Below, piece by piece: positions 16,639 to 25,049 of a DNA stretch of 64,000 nucleotides (its first letter is position 1; each line of letters begins with the position of its first letter). Source of the DNA: Thiothrix sp. (GTDB lineage Bacteria; Pseudomonadota; Gammaproteobacteria; Thiotrichales; Thiotrichaceae); the NCBI RefSeq assembly GCF_028714775.1, contig NZ_JAQTLS010000002.1, positions 1-64,000 of the forward strand, in the 5' to 3' direction. Made by a program: the position numbers and the translations under genes. The notes under the pieces are model-generated. The model did no database searches, had not been told where the DNA came from, and worked only from the letters and a program-made list of their open reading frames with translations.

Positions 16639-18957
16639 TCAAACTTCAATATCTAACCAAGGAGCAATGCGTTGCCATGCTAAATCAGCAATTCTAACTG
16701 TTCTACTTTCGATGATTTCTTTTGTCCAATCACCATCAACATTAGCAACTGATTTCACCATCGGCAAATGACTTGAGTTTTCTAGTAGTTTTTCTGTTAA
16801 TCCTGAAATGTTAACTCCATCTAACTTGGCTTTAGCAAGCAATTGATTTAGATCATCTAACGTATCCGCAGACAATACCTTATAGAATAATTTCTTTTTC
16901 TGCCAAGAACCATTTCCTAAAGATGAGTTTTCTGAAGGTGGGAGCAAGGTTAAATTACCTAGTTTATTTATAGTATCAGGGTCTTCATAAATACTATCTA
17001 ACCAACCCTCATTTTTTGTTTGTGGAGCAATATGCTCAACTGTTTGCGAAGATTCGTCATCCCATGTTCTTAAATTAAACAATGGAAGAACACCTTGTTT
17101 TCCTATTATAGTTAATCCTGGATTTTCCTTGTCCACTACATTATCATGTGCTGATGCCAATAATAAAAATCTTGCAACTATTCCTTTTGTAGAATAAATG
17201 GGAATCCGTAATATTTTCTTTATCCATTCTTCTTTGCAAATTATTCCACCATTTTCTTTCAATTTATCAACTAAAGCTTTTTTTAGCAAATGAGATTTAG
17301 GTAAATCACAACTATTTCTACATCTTGCAAGTGGTTTTAGTATCACTCCATTATTGGTATTTTCATATCCAGAATACATTAACTCTCGATAAATTGAATC
17401 GATTCCTTCCGTGGTTTTTCTGGAGGAACGCCATAAAATAGAAAATGCTGTTACGGCTTTTGTTACAGAAATAAATTCACTAATGGCCTCATTTCTGCAT
17501 TCTGAAGTTGAACTTAAAACTTCAGAATAATACCTGGCCAATATTCCTATGGTAATAGTGTGGTTTAATTTTTTAAGAAAGTCTACACAAAGAGATGTTT
17601 TGTCATCGCTAATCGGAGAAAGATCAGGTTTTTCTTTTTTATCACCAGTCCAAACTTTTTTCATAAAAATAGCACTATGAGATAAATGCCGAAGAAAGTT
17701 TCTTCTCTCGTTGCTATCAATACAGTCGATTTCTTCATAAGAGTCTTTTAGAAATCGACGTTGCTCACTTAGTCTTTTTGATAGCCCTTTGCCTCTTTCT
17801 GCCAGCTCAAAAGAAATTATGAGGCGACTTGTTGCATCTTGCTTATCTTTTGATTCAGAGAAGCTTTCAAGGTAATTTTCAATTTGTTCTATATAATTAT
17901 ATGATGGAGTGTTTTTATATTCTGATAATTTTTCAGAATATACAACTCTTGGTTTAAAAGTTTCAAATGCCGTGAGTGGCTCACCCGTTGTATTTAAAGA
18001 TTCAAACATATCAAATGCGTAATCTTCATTTTTTGCTGTTACTATGGTAATAGCAATTCTATCTAACACAAAATTAGCAAAAAATACTATTCTTAAAAGC
18101 TCTTCATATGATTTATCACTTTCAGACTCTAATATTTTCTGAGCGGCTTCTGGGATTTCCGCATTAAGAAGAGTATTTTGAAAGTTAGTTGACTTTATAA
18201 TAGATTCAAATTTTGGAATTTCTAGTTTTTCATCACTTTTGGTATTTTTTGCTATTATCTTAATAATTTTCTGAATAGATAATCGAGCATTTTTTAACAA
18301 ATCATACTTAACTTGTTCAGCACTTGCAATCGGTGCTAAATACTTGAATCTGTTGTTGTTATTGTTGCGGGAATAATTGCCATATTCATGAAGATAATAG
18401 CCAACTGGAGAAATATAAGAAGCTGTTTTTTGTCTTCTTGACCAAGAATCAACATAAGCTCGGATCATTCTAGGGTAAAATTTAAATAAATCATCTCCAA
18501 GATTTGTGTCTTCCTCGAAAGTTTTCCCTAATCGAGTAACAACTTTTATACATTCCTCATAAAGCCAATACTGAGCATCATCTTCTTTATTTAGTTTATT
18601 AGCGGCTAGTTTTATTTCTTCATGCAACACAGTGTTAATAAGCAAAATAGTCGACAAACGTTGTTGACCATCAATTATAGTCATAACTTTTGCGGGAACT
18701 TCACCTTTAACTGCTGGCTCAACAGTTGATAGACCTGTATCATGAATAGCAATTATTGTTCCAATAAATGTTATTGCATCAGCACGCTCAACTAACATAG
18801 AAAAGCCATGACAAGCATCTTCCATCAATCGAGATATTTTGTTTTTATCCCAAGAATAATGTCTTTGATATGCGGGAATATACAGTCCTAATCCAGGCTC
18901 GCATAAATATTCCCATACGCTCTTTGGTTGAGCACTGAATACATCTTTAATATCCAC
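16639..18957 (-). CDS. sspE: SspE-like phosphorothioation-sensing restriction protein (DUF262 + DUF1524)
   Basis: The 772-residue protein has an N-terminal DUF262 domain with IPAYQRHYSW (about 27-36) and the nucleotide-binding DGQQR (96-100). A C-terminal DUF1524 HNH-type nuclease has TVEHIAPQ and NKLGNLTLLPPSENSSLGN. In the Ssp defence system SspE senses phosphorothioate-modified DNA and nicks invading DNA. Its placement straight after sspD supports this over a GmrSD-type modified-base enzyme, which shares the same two domains. It is markedly AT-rich with poly-Asn/Lys codon use, pointing to separate acquisition from its neighbours. Confidence 0.8.
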   Translation of the reverse strand: MDIKDVFSAQPKSVWEYLCEPGLGLYIPAYQRHYSWDKNKISRLMEDACHGFSMLVERADAITFIGTIIAIHDTGLSTVEPAVKGEVPAKVMTIIDGQQRLSTILLINTVLHEEIKLAANKLNKEDDAQYWLYEECIKVVTRLGKTFEEDTNLGDDLFKFYPRMIRAYVDSWSRRQKTASYISPVGYYLHEYGNYSRNNNNNRFKYLAPIASAEQVKYDLLKNARLSIQKIIKIIAKNTKSDEKLEIPKFESIIKSTNFQNTLLNAEIPEAAQKILESESDKSYEELLRIVFFANFVLDRIAITIVTAKNEDYAFDMFESLNTTGEPLTAFETFKPRVVYSEKLSEYKNTPSYNYIEQIENYLESFSESKDKQDATSRLIISFELAERGKGLSKRLSEQRRFLKDSYEEIDCIDSNERRNFLRHLSHSAIFMKKVWTGDKKEKPDLSPISDDKTSLCVDFLKKLNHTITIGILARYYSEVLSSTSECRNEAISEFISVTKAVTAFSILWRSSRKTTEGIDSIYRELMYSGYENTNNGVILKPLARCRNSCDLPKSHLLKKALVDKLKENGGIICKEEWIKKILRIPIYSTKGIVARFLLLASAHDNVVDKENPGLTIIGKQGVLPLFNLRTWDDESSQTVEHIAPQTKNEGWLDSIYEDPDTINKLGNLTLLPPSENSSLGNGSWQKKKLFYKVLSADTLDDLNQLLAKAKLDGVNISGLTEKLLENSSHLPMVKSVANVDGDWTKEIIESRTVRIADLAWQRIAPWLDIEV

Positions 18958-18976
18958 TATTACTATTCCTGTGAAA

Positions 18977-19804
18977 TTATAAACTACAAATCATACAAGC
19001 CTGATCTTCGGGATCATCATCTTCTTGATCTCTCAAAGCATCTTGCCATTTTATTGTGTGAACACTCTTAGCATTACGATTTGAAGTGCGTGCTCCTTCT
19101 GTTTTTTCAGCATGGGCAACTACTTCTTCAAGCGTCTTACCTTGTACCCATGTATAACCTTGTCCTGATTCCTTTTCGATGCGAACAGCCTCGGCAAATA
19201 AGTCAGGATGTTCGCGCTTTAACCCTAACCATTCATCTTGACGTTGAAAGAAGCAGAAGTAGCAACCTGAACGACTACGCCACCGATAATATTCTGGAAT
19301 ACCAACAGTATTTTCCAAAATTCGGAAAATATCTGATCGAATCAATCCATCTTCCATAAAAGGAAAAACTGCTTGAATATTTTCTTTCTGGCTAATATAA
19401 CCTTCTCTATTTTCATCTGCACGAATACCGATATAGGTAACAACCGGATCATTACCAACGAACTTCTCAAAGGGTTTGATCTTCATCATTGATGTACACC
19501 AACGCTGTCGAGGCGATGGCAGATAGTTGTTGTGTATTTTTAACCAATGTTCAAAATCTCGCTCAGGACTCAGTTTTTTAATTTCTTTGCCTAAGTAAGC
19601 TTCTAATTTGTCGAGAAAATCATAAACTTCCTGAAGTTCAGCACCCGTGTCAGTAAAGAAATATTCAACCCGGTTATGAATATCTGGGTAGTGATCTCGG
19701 AGATATATGGCGAGAGCAGCACTATCCTTACCGCCGGATAATCCGAGGACATGGCGTGAATCTTCAAGTTCTGAAGCTTCTTGTAGCGTCAAATGCTTAG
19801 TCAT
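18977..19804 (-). CDS. sspD: SspD/DndC-like PAPS-reductase-family sulfurtransferase
   Basis: The 275-residue protein carries the PP-loop ATP pyrophosphatase motif GLSGGKDSAAL (21-31) of PAPS reductases. Cys residues suited to an iron-sulfur cluster are in RWCTSMMK, CYFCFFQ (about 180-186) and the C-terminal CMIC. In phosphorothioation systems this protein activates the DNA phosphate and delivers sulfur. It starts inside the end of sspC (8-base overlap) and is followed 19 bases later by sspE. DndC is the alternative name; the neighbours (DUF4007 protein, large ATPase, DUF262 protein) make it the Ssp version. Confidence 0.85.
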   Translation of the reverse strand: MTKHLTLQEASELEDSRHVLGLSGGKDSAALAIYLRDHYPDIHNRVEYFFTDTGAELQEVYDFLDKLEAYLGKEIKKLSPERDFEHWLKIHNNYLPSPRQRWCTSMMKIKPFEKFVGNDPVVTYIGIRADENREGYISQKENIQAVFPFMEDGLIRSDIFRILENTVGIPEYYRWRSRSGCYFCFFQRQDEWLGLKREHPDLFAEAVRIEKESGQGYTWVQGKTLEEVVAHAEKTEGARTSNRNAKSVHTIKWQDALRDQEDDDPEDQACMICSL

Positions 19805-22800
19805 GTTTAATCTTACTCAATTGCTTGGATGCAACTACTTTGGGGTGTTGAGTTGTCTGATAATCACGCAAGAAATCATCCACTAATTCAGCTAGTACTG
19901 CAAGTTGCAATTCTTTATCCGCCCCAGATAATTGATCATTTAATCGACTTTTTAGCTCATCTGCGGCTTCTCGCTGCATTTTACTTATCGCAACAGGCTG
20001 TTGACGCTCTTTTTCACCTTTTTTTATTGATTTCAATAAGATGACATCAAATTCATCTTGGGTATTTTGCCTTTTTTGATCATGAATGCGTAAAGCCTCA
20101 AGATCAAGCATACGTCGAGAATATTCACTCAATCGCATATCTGCTTGTGCTTTATCGCCATCAAGCCATTTTTCCGGTGATTTCTTGCCAAGAAACATAA
20201 GGATGCTGATAAACCAATCGTGATCAACTTTATCCGAATTGGTCAGTCGGTTGATGAATGCTTTCAATCCGTCGGTATCTACCGTATATGTATCAAGTCC
20301 CACATAACGCCCTGTAATGCGTCGCATCTCAGGAATCGTAGCATTAGCTTTCAGGCGTAAAGCTTGTGCTAAGAGCTTTTGTTGATCATCTAACATCTTA
20401 GAGTAAGCATGTTTCAATGCACTTAGTGTGTCCTTGAGCCTTTCAACATAACCATCGAATTTGGTTTGTTCGGTTGCTCTTATATCGAAACCTAGTGCTT
20501 GGGGTATTCCCTCAAACAGTAATTGTTCGGGTGATTTAGATAAGTGGAATGCATTGCGGAATGCTTTGGCGTGTTCAGGTAAGTCACTAGTCTTTTGTGT
20601 GTATTCATTTAAACCTCCCACAAATGTAGCTAGTGGTTTGATAGCTTGAACTACCGTCCGAGTCTTACCATCGGTGAATAATGCGGTCATGTATTCTTTG
20701 AAGATGGTGGCGCGGATACCTTCAATTCTAAACAGTTGTACCTTGAACAGTTCCGGTGTTTTCACAAAACGCTCTAAGACATCTTTACTGAGTGTCGGGA
20801 GGTACTGACCATCTTCGTATAAAGCTAATTCATCTTGATGTACAAAGTAAGCCGCCAAATACAATACAGGCAACACACCATTTTTTAGACCAAACGGTGT
20901 CGAAGTTAAGATGCCATCCAGATCACTGAAAGGTCGAGCTTTCTGCTCAGTTGAATTCAGAAATTCCTCAATCTCTGCCCAAGTTGCTTGTATAGAATGA
21001 CCGCTGGTAGGTGCAAAAAATCCCCATTTACCTGTGTCATCCTGCCGATGAATGCTGGACTCACGCAATAACGCAAGATACATAGCTTTCTCAGGCGGAA
21101 ATTTTTCAATTCCTAAAGCTTCTTCATCTGGATGCAAAAGCATCATTTCAAGCAGTTTGTTACGCCCTGCGGCTGCTTGGCTAGATGGTTTGTCGCGGTT
21201 GATCAGTTCATTTTTGATCGTTGGGATTCTGCAATATAAGCTACCTAATATGTCAGATAGTTTGTTTTGAAACGCCCGTTTACCATCAATCTGAACAGGT
21301 TTACCTTGCCAATACCATTGGCTACGTTGAGGCTGCTCTAACAGCAGGTGAACTTGAGTTTCTTCCGCCTGTAGTGCCGATTGGTAGTAATCTCGGAACT
21401 CCCGCTGTGCGACCGGATCAGAATGCAGTTCTTGGGATTTGTTTTGCACGGCTTCTAATGCCAATACATCTGCAACTACATCACGTAGCGTTGCTGCATG
21501 AGGATATTTCACTAATACATCAAGCGGAGATGCATTAGAAACCACTTGCTTGATGAAGGTTTCATCGTCCTGCTGATCTTCAGCGAGATAGAAAACAATA
21601 CGTGGAACACCTGCACTTTCGCCAAGTTGACTTACTGAACTAGCATCAATAAAAGCCGTCGTGAAATAGTGCATTGCTCCTTTTTGAATGGAGAATTTAC
21701 GTGCAACAATCGGCATTCCACCATGTTGCTTACTGAGACGTTCTGCAAGGCTGAATACACCTAATTTGCCGCGTTCTTCCTGCAAACGAAGTTCCAAGTC
21801 AAAGTCACTACCTTGCCATACACGATACTCGTTGTTGTACTTGCGCAATTGTAGAACCGCACGCTTCTGCAAAACTTCCAATGCACTTGTGATAGCATCA
21901 GGGTCATGCAAACAATAATTTAGGATTTCCTTAGATGCTTTTAAACCTGCTTGTGCTCCGATGAGATTCAACAAACCTACGGTTTTCAGAACTTTTACAG
22001 CATCAGGATTGTCATCACCCAAACGCTCTAATGCAGTGACAACTTCTGTCCAACGGCGATGTGTAAGATGGTCAACAACAGCCGCAGGTTGGTTGCTGAT
22101 AAAGTAATCGTAAATTTCCCAAGGGTAAATCCAATCACCAAGATGTTCTAAACGCTTGAGACTATCCTGAAACCCAAACGCTTCCGTGCTTCCCAAATAG
22201 TTAAATAAGGTGCGTTCATTTTGAGCCACTTTTTGGCAAAGTAGTGGTAACAACAATGCGCTGATAGGGTGTAACGGATAGCATTGTTGGAACAATTGAC
22301 TCGCAGAATGCTTATCTAGTGTATTTGGTAAAGCCAGCCACTTGCTTAATAAAGCAGACAATTGTTCTGTTTCTTTTGTAATTGTTTTTGGCAGTTTTTT
22401 AGGTTGTTCAACTGCTTTACTGACAATCCGTAAAGTTTGCTCAGCAGATTCTAGGAAAGGGATAACTTCAAAACGTCCTTGAACTTTTGCCCATTCATTA
22501 CGTTGAACCCGACCTAATCCACGCGCATATTGTTCAAACGATTGATGCAGCAACACGAACACTGACAGAATTGCACCGCGCTCATCCTCACAGCCTGTGT
22601 ATGCCTGCTCTGCTAATGCTTGTAACAGGTAAATGTCGTTCGCTTCAGGATGGCGAGCTTCATACTCTAGGAACTTACCTAGCTCATCAATCACAATCAA
22701 AACACCGTAGCCTCCTGCACTAGCTACTGCTTCTTGTAACTGGTTGATCGTATCAATCGTTTCCGTAACAGTGATGTGATCTTGTGCAGATAATTGAGCT

Positions 22801-23273
22801 AATTGTTCAAGTACTAGCGGATACTGCCGTTCTTCACGAGAGAAGAAAGCCGTAGCTCCCTCATGTAATGATTTAGCAAGTCGTTTACTTAGTGGCTCAG
22901 GGCTGCCGGTCAAGAAAACCCTGCAATGCTCTAATGATTTCCCGTTTTCATCCCAAAATTGGTCAATAACCATCTCATTGCAACGTGCTAGGACTGCTTG
23001 AGCCGCATCTGTGGCTACATCATCTGCTGCGCCTAATAAGTGGGAAAGAAATACGGCAAAAGATGATTTTCCCGAACCATATGGCCCCATTAGTGTCCAT
23101 GCGCGGGGCATACTTCTGACTGCTGTAATGGTTTCGCCAACACGCGCCAACGTATCCAATGCACGAGTGGTTGGAATATAGGCATTAACAACAGCTAGTG
23201 AGTCGGCATCGCGCTCAAGATTAATTGAACGGGTGTAGTTTGTATTGACTTGTATTTGTCCGGCCAAGCTCAT
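19797..23273 (-). CDS. sspC: SspC-like large ATPase of the phosphorothioation system
   Basis: The 1158-residue protein has a P-loop GPYGSGKSSF (63-72) and a Walker B segment VLIVIDELGKF (near 193-203), typical of P-loop ATPases that load or remodel DNA complexes. The rest is long and has no other motif I can name. In Ssp systems SspC is the ATPase required with SspB and SspD to insert the sulfur. It overlaps sspB by 4 bases and sspD by 8, so these three are tightly coupled. The identification rests mainly on gene order, size and the P-loop. Confidence 0.75.
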   Translation of the reverse strand: MSLAGQIQVNTNYTRSINLERDADSLAVVNAYIPTTRALDTLARVGETITAVRSMPRAWTLMGPYGSGKSSFAVFLSHLLGAADDVATDAAQAVLARCNEMVIDQFWDENGKSLEHCRVFLTGSPEPLSKRLAKSLHEGATAFFSREERQYPLVLEQLAQLSAQDHITVTETIDTINQLQEAVASAGGYGVLIVIDELGKFLEYEARHPEANDIYLLQALAEQAYTGCEDERGAILSVFVLLHQSFEQYARGLGRVQRNEWAKVQGRFEVIPFLESAEQTLRIVSKAVEQPKKLPKTITKETEQLSALLSKWLALPNTLDKHSASQLFQQCYPLHPISALLLPLLCQKVAQNERTLFNYLGSTEAFGFQDSLKRLEHLGDWIYPWEIYDYFISNQPAAVVDHLTHRRWTEVVTALERLGDDNPDAVKVLKTVGLLNLIGAQAGLKASKEILNYCLHDPDAITSALEVLQKRAVLQLRKYNNEYRVWQGSDFDLELRLQEERGKLGVFSLAERLSKQHGGMPIVARKFSIQKGAMHYFTTAFIDASSVSQLGESAGVPRIVFYLAEDQQDDETFIKQVVSNASPLDVLVKYPHAATLRDVVADVLALEAVQNKSQELHSDPVAQREFRDYYQSALQAEETQVHLLLEQPQRSQWYWQGKPVQIDGKRAFQNKLSDILGSLYCRIPTIKNELINRDKPSSQAAAGRNKLLEMMLLHPDEEALGIEKFPPEKAMYLALLRESSIHRQDDTGKWGFFAPTSGHSIQATWAEIEEFLNSTEQKARPFSDLDGILTSTPFGLKNGVLPVLYLAAYFVHQDELALYEDGQYLPTLSKDVLERFVKTPELFKVQLFRIEGIRATIFKEYMTALFTDGKTRTVVQAIKPLATFVGGLNEYTQKTSDLPEHAKAFRNAFHLSKSPEQLLFEGIPQALGFDIRATEQTKFDGYVERLKDTLSALKHAYSKMLDDQQKLLAQALRLKANATIPEMRRITGRYVGLDTYTVDTDGLKAFINRLTNSDKVDHDWFISILMFLGKKSPEKWLDGDKAQADMRLSEYSRRMLDLEALRIHDQKRQNTQDEFDVILLKSIKKGEKERQQPVAISKMQREAADELKSRLNDQLSGADKELQLAVLAELVDDFLRDYQTTQHPKVVASKQLSKIKHD

Positions 23274-24202
23274 GCTGCTGCCTCAAGAAAATTCGATTGT
23301 TCGTAGTAACTGCGTAAGTAGCTCATAGGCTCAAGTTGGACATCGCTTGTTCTGAAAAGCACCCTGACTCCTGCTGTTTCCTGAAACCTGAATGGGGTAT
23401 CTTTTCTCTGCTCTAGTTTTTCTAACTTGTAGAGAAAAGCACTTTCAGTCAGACAGAAAACTGCTCCCGGTGCTGGATAGTCATTTTTGCCATACATCAA
23501 ATCTTCGATAGCCAACGCCTTTTCTCCTGTTGCATTGAACAGCGATGCAACTGCATAAGCAAGGACCTCGATAGGCAAGTGACCATGATCGCCCACCTGT
23601 ACCTTGTATGTTTTGTTGTCAGGCAATAATGATAAGAGTTTGATGGACGCAAACGGTGTATCTAAAAACTCGTCTGAAAACTGTTTGGCTTTCGGGCGAG
23701 CATCCGAATACATACGCAAAGCCACAGCGACATCATTTTTAAGCGTATTTTTAGATGGTTTTGTATGACTGTTCTGTCTTACAAAATCTATCAAAGAATC
23801 AATGGCTTGTTCCGATGTGAATTCTGGTTTGTGATAACGGTTGTACATCCAATAGGCACAAGTTGCCTGCTCAGGATTGCTTGCCATGTGCCAATGTAAT
23901 AACCAAATTGTAGCTTCATCCTCAAGATAAGGATCGACACCTTCGTTTTCGTCAAAGATGAAATCACCTAGTTTTGTCGGTTGGTAGCCTGTTTCTGTTT
24001 TTTCGATGATTTGGGTAGCTTGCACCCAATAACGAATAGCATTGACCATATTTTTGCCAACGCCAAGTCTAACAGTCGCGTCATCTGCATCAAATACTGA
24101 CGGGTCAACCACAACCTCTTGGTAGGCTTTGGTTAGCCAACTGTAACGCAAGGGAAATGTTTCATGCCTACCAAAAGACATTCTTTTAGGATTGAATTTC
24201 AT
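23270..24202 (-). CDS. sspB: SspB-like DUF4007 DNA-nicking protein
   Basis: The 310-residue protein begins MKFNPKRMSFGRHETFPLRY, the usual opening of DUF4007 proteins, followed by LGVGKNMVNAIRYWV and DEATIWLLHWHMA. In the characterised single-strand phosphorothioation system the DUF4007 protein SspB nicks DNA so that sulfur can be inserted. Its ATG overlaps the stop of the small upstream gene (ATGA) and its stop overlaps the sspC start. No cysteine desulfurase gene (sspA) precedes it, which is where one is usually found. Confidence 0.85.
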   Translation of the reverse strand: MKFNPKRMSFGRHETFPLRYSWLTKAYQEVVVDPSVFDADDATVRLGVGKNMVNAIRYWVQATQIIEKTETGYQPTKLGDFIFDENEGVDPYLEDEATIWLLHWHMASNPEQATCAYWMYNRYHKPEFTSEQAIDSLIDFVRQNSHTKPSKNTLKNDVAVALRMYSDARPKAKQFSDEFLDTPFASIKLLSLLPDNKTYKVQVGDHGHLPIEVLAYAVASLFNATGEKALAIEDLMYGKNDYPAPGAVFCLTESAFLYKLEKLEQRKDTPFRFQETAGVRVLFRTSDVQLEPMSYLRSYYEQSNFLEAAA

Positions 24203-24414
24203 GCAATCACTCGCTTCTTAGTTGTGTTTTCTTCGTGATGCACCGATGTGGCAAGGGATAGTGAAAGTTGTTGTTTGCCTTTGAGGAAAGATTCAACATT
24301 CTCCAAAAACCAGCTTTTCAAACTGACATTATTCATCATAAGCTGTTCATATAGTTCTTGTTTTGTTTCGGGGTTTATTTCAATGACAATCCTGCCACTC
24401 ACGCCTCTTGCCAT
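24199..24414 (-). CDS. Ribbon-helix-helix-like small protein at the head of the ssp operon
   Basis: The protein is about 71 residues. The segment GRIVIEINPETKQELYEQL followed by SLKSWFLENVESFL has the beta-strand plus two-helix pattern of ribbon-helix-helix DNA-binding proteins. I chose the ATG at 24414 with GGAG 9 bases upstream; ATGs at 24429 and 24450 are in frame, the last lying inside the palindromes described next. It is co-transcribed with sspB (ATGA overlap). A role as repressor of the operon is inferred from its fold and position. It could instead be a DNA-binding subunit of the modification machinery. Confidence 0.6.
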   Translation of the reverse strand: MARGVSGRIVIEINPETKQELYEQLMMNNVSLKSWFLENVESFLKGKQQLSLSLATSVHHEENTTKKRVIA

Positions 24415-24437
24415 ACCATTTTGCTCCATTGGCACTA

Positions 24438-24469
24438 TGTTACATAACATGTTAAGTGTAACATTACAC
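24438..24469. promoter_or_regulatory. Palindromic operator candidate in the divergent ssp / sulfur-binding-gene promoter region
   Basis: Between the two divergent genes lie three nested dyads. A perfect 10-base palindrome TAACATGTTA is at 24445-24454. An outer pair TGTTACA/TGTAACA is at 24438-24444 and 24457-24463. A further inverted repeat GTGTAA-CA-TTACAC is at 24456-24469. Such tandem dyads fit dimeric repressors of the ribbon-helix-helix type. They sit where both transcripts must start, so one regulator could control both modification genes and the reader gene. Confidence 0.5.
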
Positions 24470-24534
24470 GGATGAGAGTAACATTCAAATTAGCTGATTT
24501 TTTGACAGTAAATAAAGGTGATAAGGCGAAGCTC

Positions 24535-25038
24535 ATGATTCCTCAAAGACTTCTTCAGCATTTTTTCGACTTGAACGTATGGTATTCCGATGGGCGACGT
24601 AGACCCCAGAAACCATTGCTGTTGTTGCTGGCTCTAGCACGGGTTCAAGCTGGAAAGCCCCGTATGATTGCCTTTGATGAAATTGAGGAGAAACTCGAAC
24701 AGGTCATTGAGGACTTTTCCCCCAGTCGCCAACCTCATCCAGAATACCCATTTTGGCACTTACGCTCAGAAAAAATTTGGGAAGTCCCACAAAGCCACAC
24801 CATCCCTACAACATCATCTGGCGATGCAGACAGAAAATACCTCCGCGATCACAAGATACAAGGTGGTTTTAGCCAAGAAGCGTTTGCCTTGCTCTCATCC
24901 CATTCCGACCTGCTGGAACGAGCGGCGATGATCTTGCTGGACGACAATTTCCCCTCATCCATTCACCAAGACGTGTTGGATGGTGTCGGGCTGGAAATAG
25001 ACGTGACATCAAGCATCATTCAATACAAGCACGGCTAA
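24535..25038 (+). CDS. Stand-alone sulfur-binding-domain (ScoMcrA-type) protein
   Basis: The protein of about 167 residues matches the sulfur-binding domain that recognises phosphorothioated DNA in ScoMcrA-type restriction enzymes. Visible are RRRPQKPLLLLLALAR (about 21-36), then HPEYPFWHL and IWEV, and a C-terminal FPSSIHQDVLDGVGLEID. Full enzymes continue into an HNH nuclease; this frame stops right after the domain, and 12 bases later the abiEii gene ends on the other strand. I chose the ATG at 24535 (8 bases after AAGG). The ATG at 24472 would add 21 residues but lacks a ribosome binding site. It may be a sensor or a truncated restriction gene. Confidence 0.75.
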   Translation: MIPQRLLQHFFDLNVWYSDGRRRPQKPLLLLLALARVQAGKPRMIAFDEIEEKLEQVIEDFSPSRQPHPEYPFWHLRSEKIWEVPQSHTIPTTSSGDADRKYLRDHKIQGGFSQEAFALLSSHSDLLERAAMILLDDNFPSSIHQDVLDGVGLEIDVTSSIIQYKHG

Positions 25039-25049
25039 TCCCAATTGCC

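Noticed and set aside
16639-18957. Reading the DUF262/DUF1524 protein as a GmrSD-type enzyme for glucosylated DNA
   Set aside because: The domains fit both, but the position directly after sspD in one operon favours SspE.
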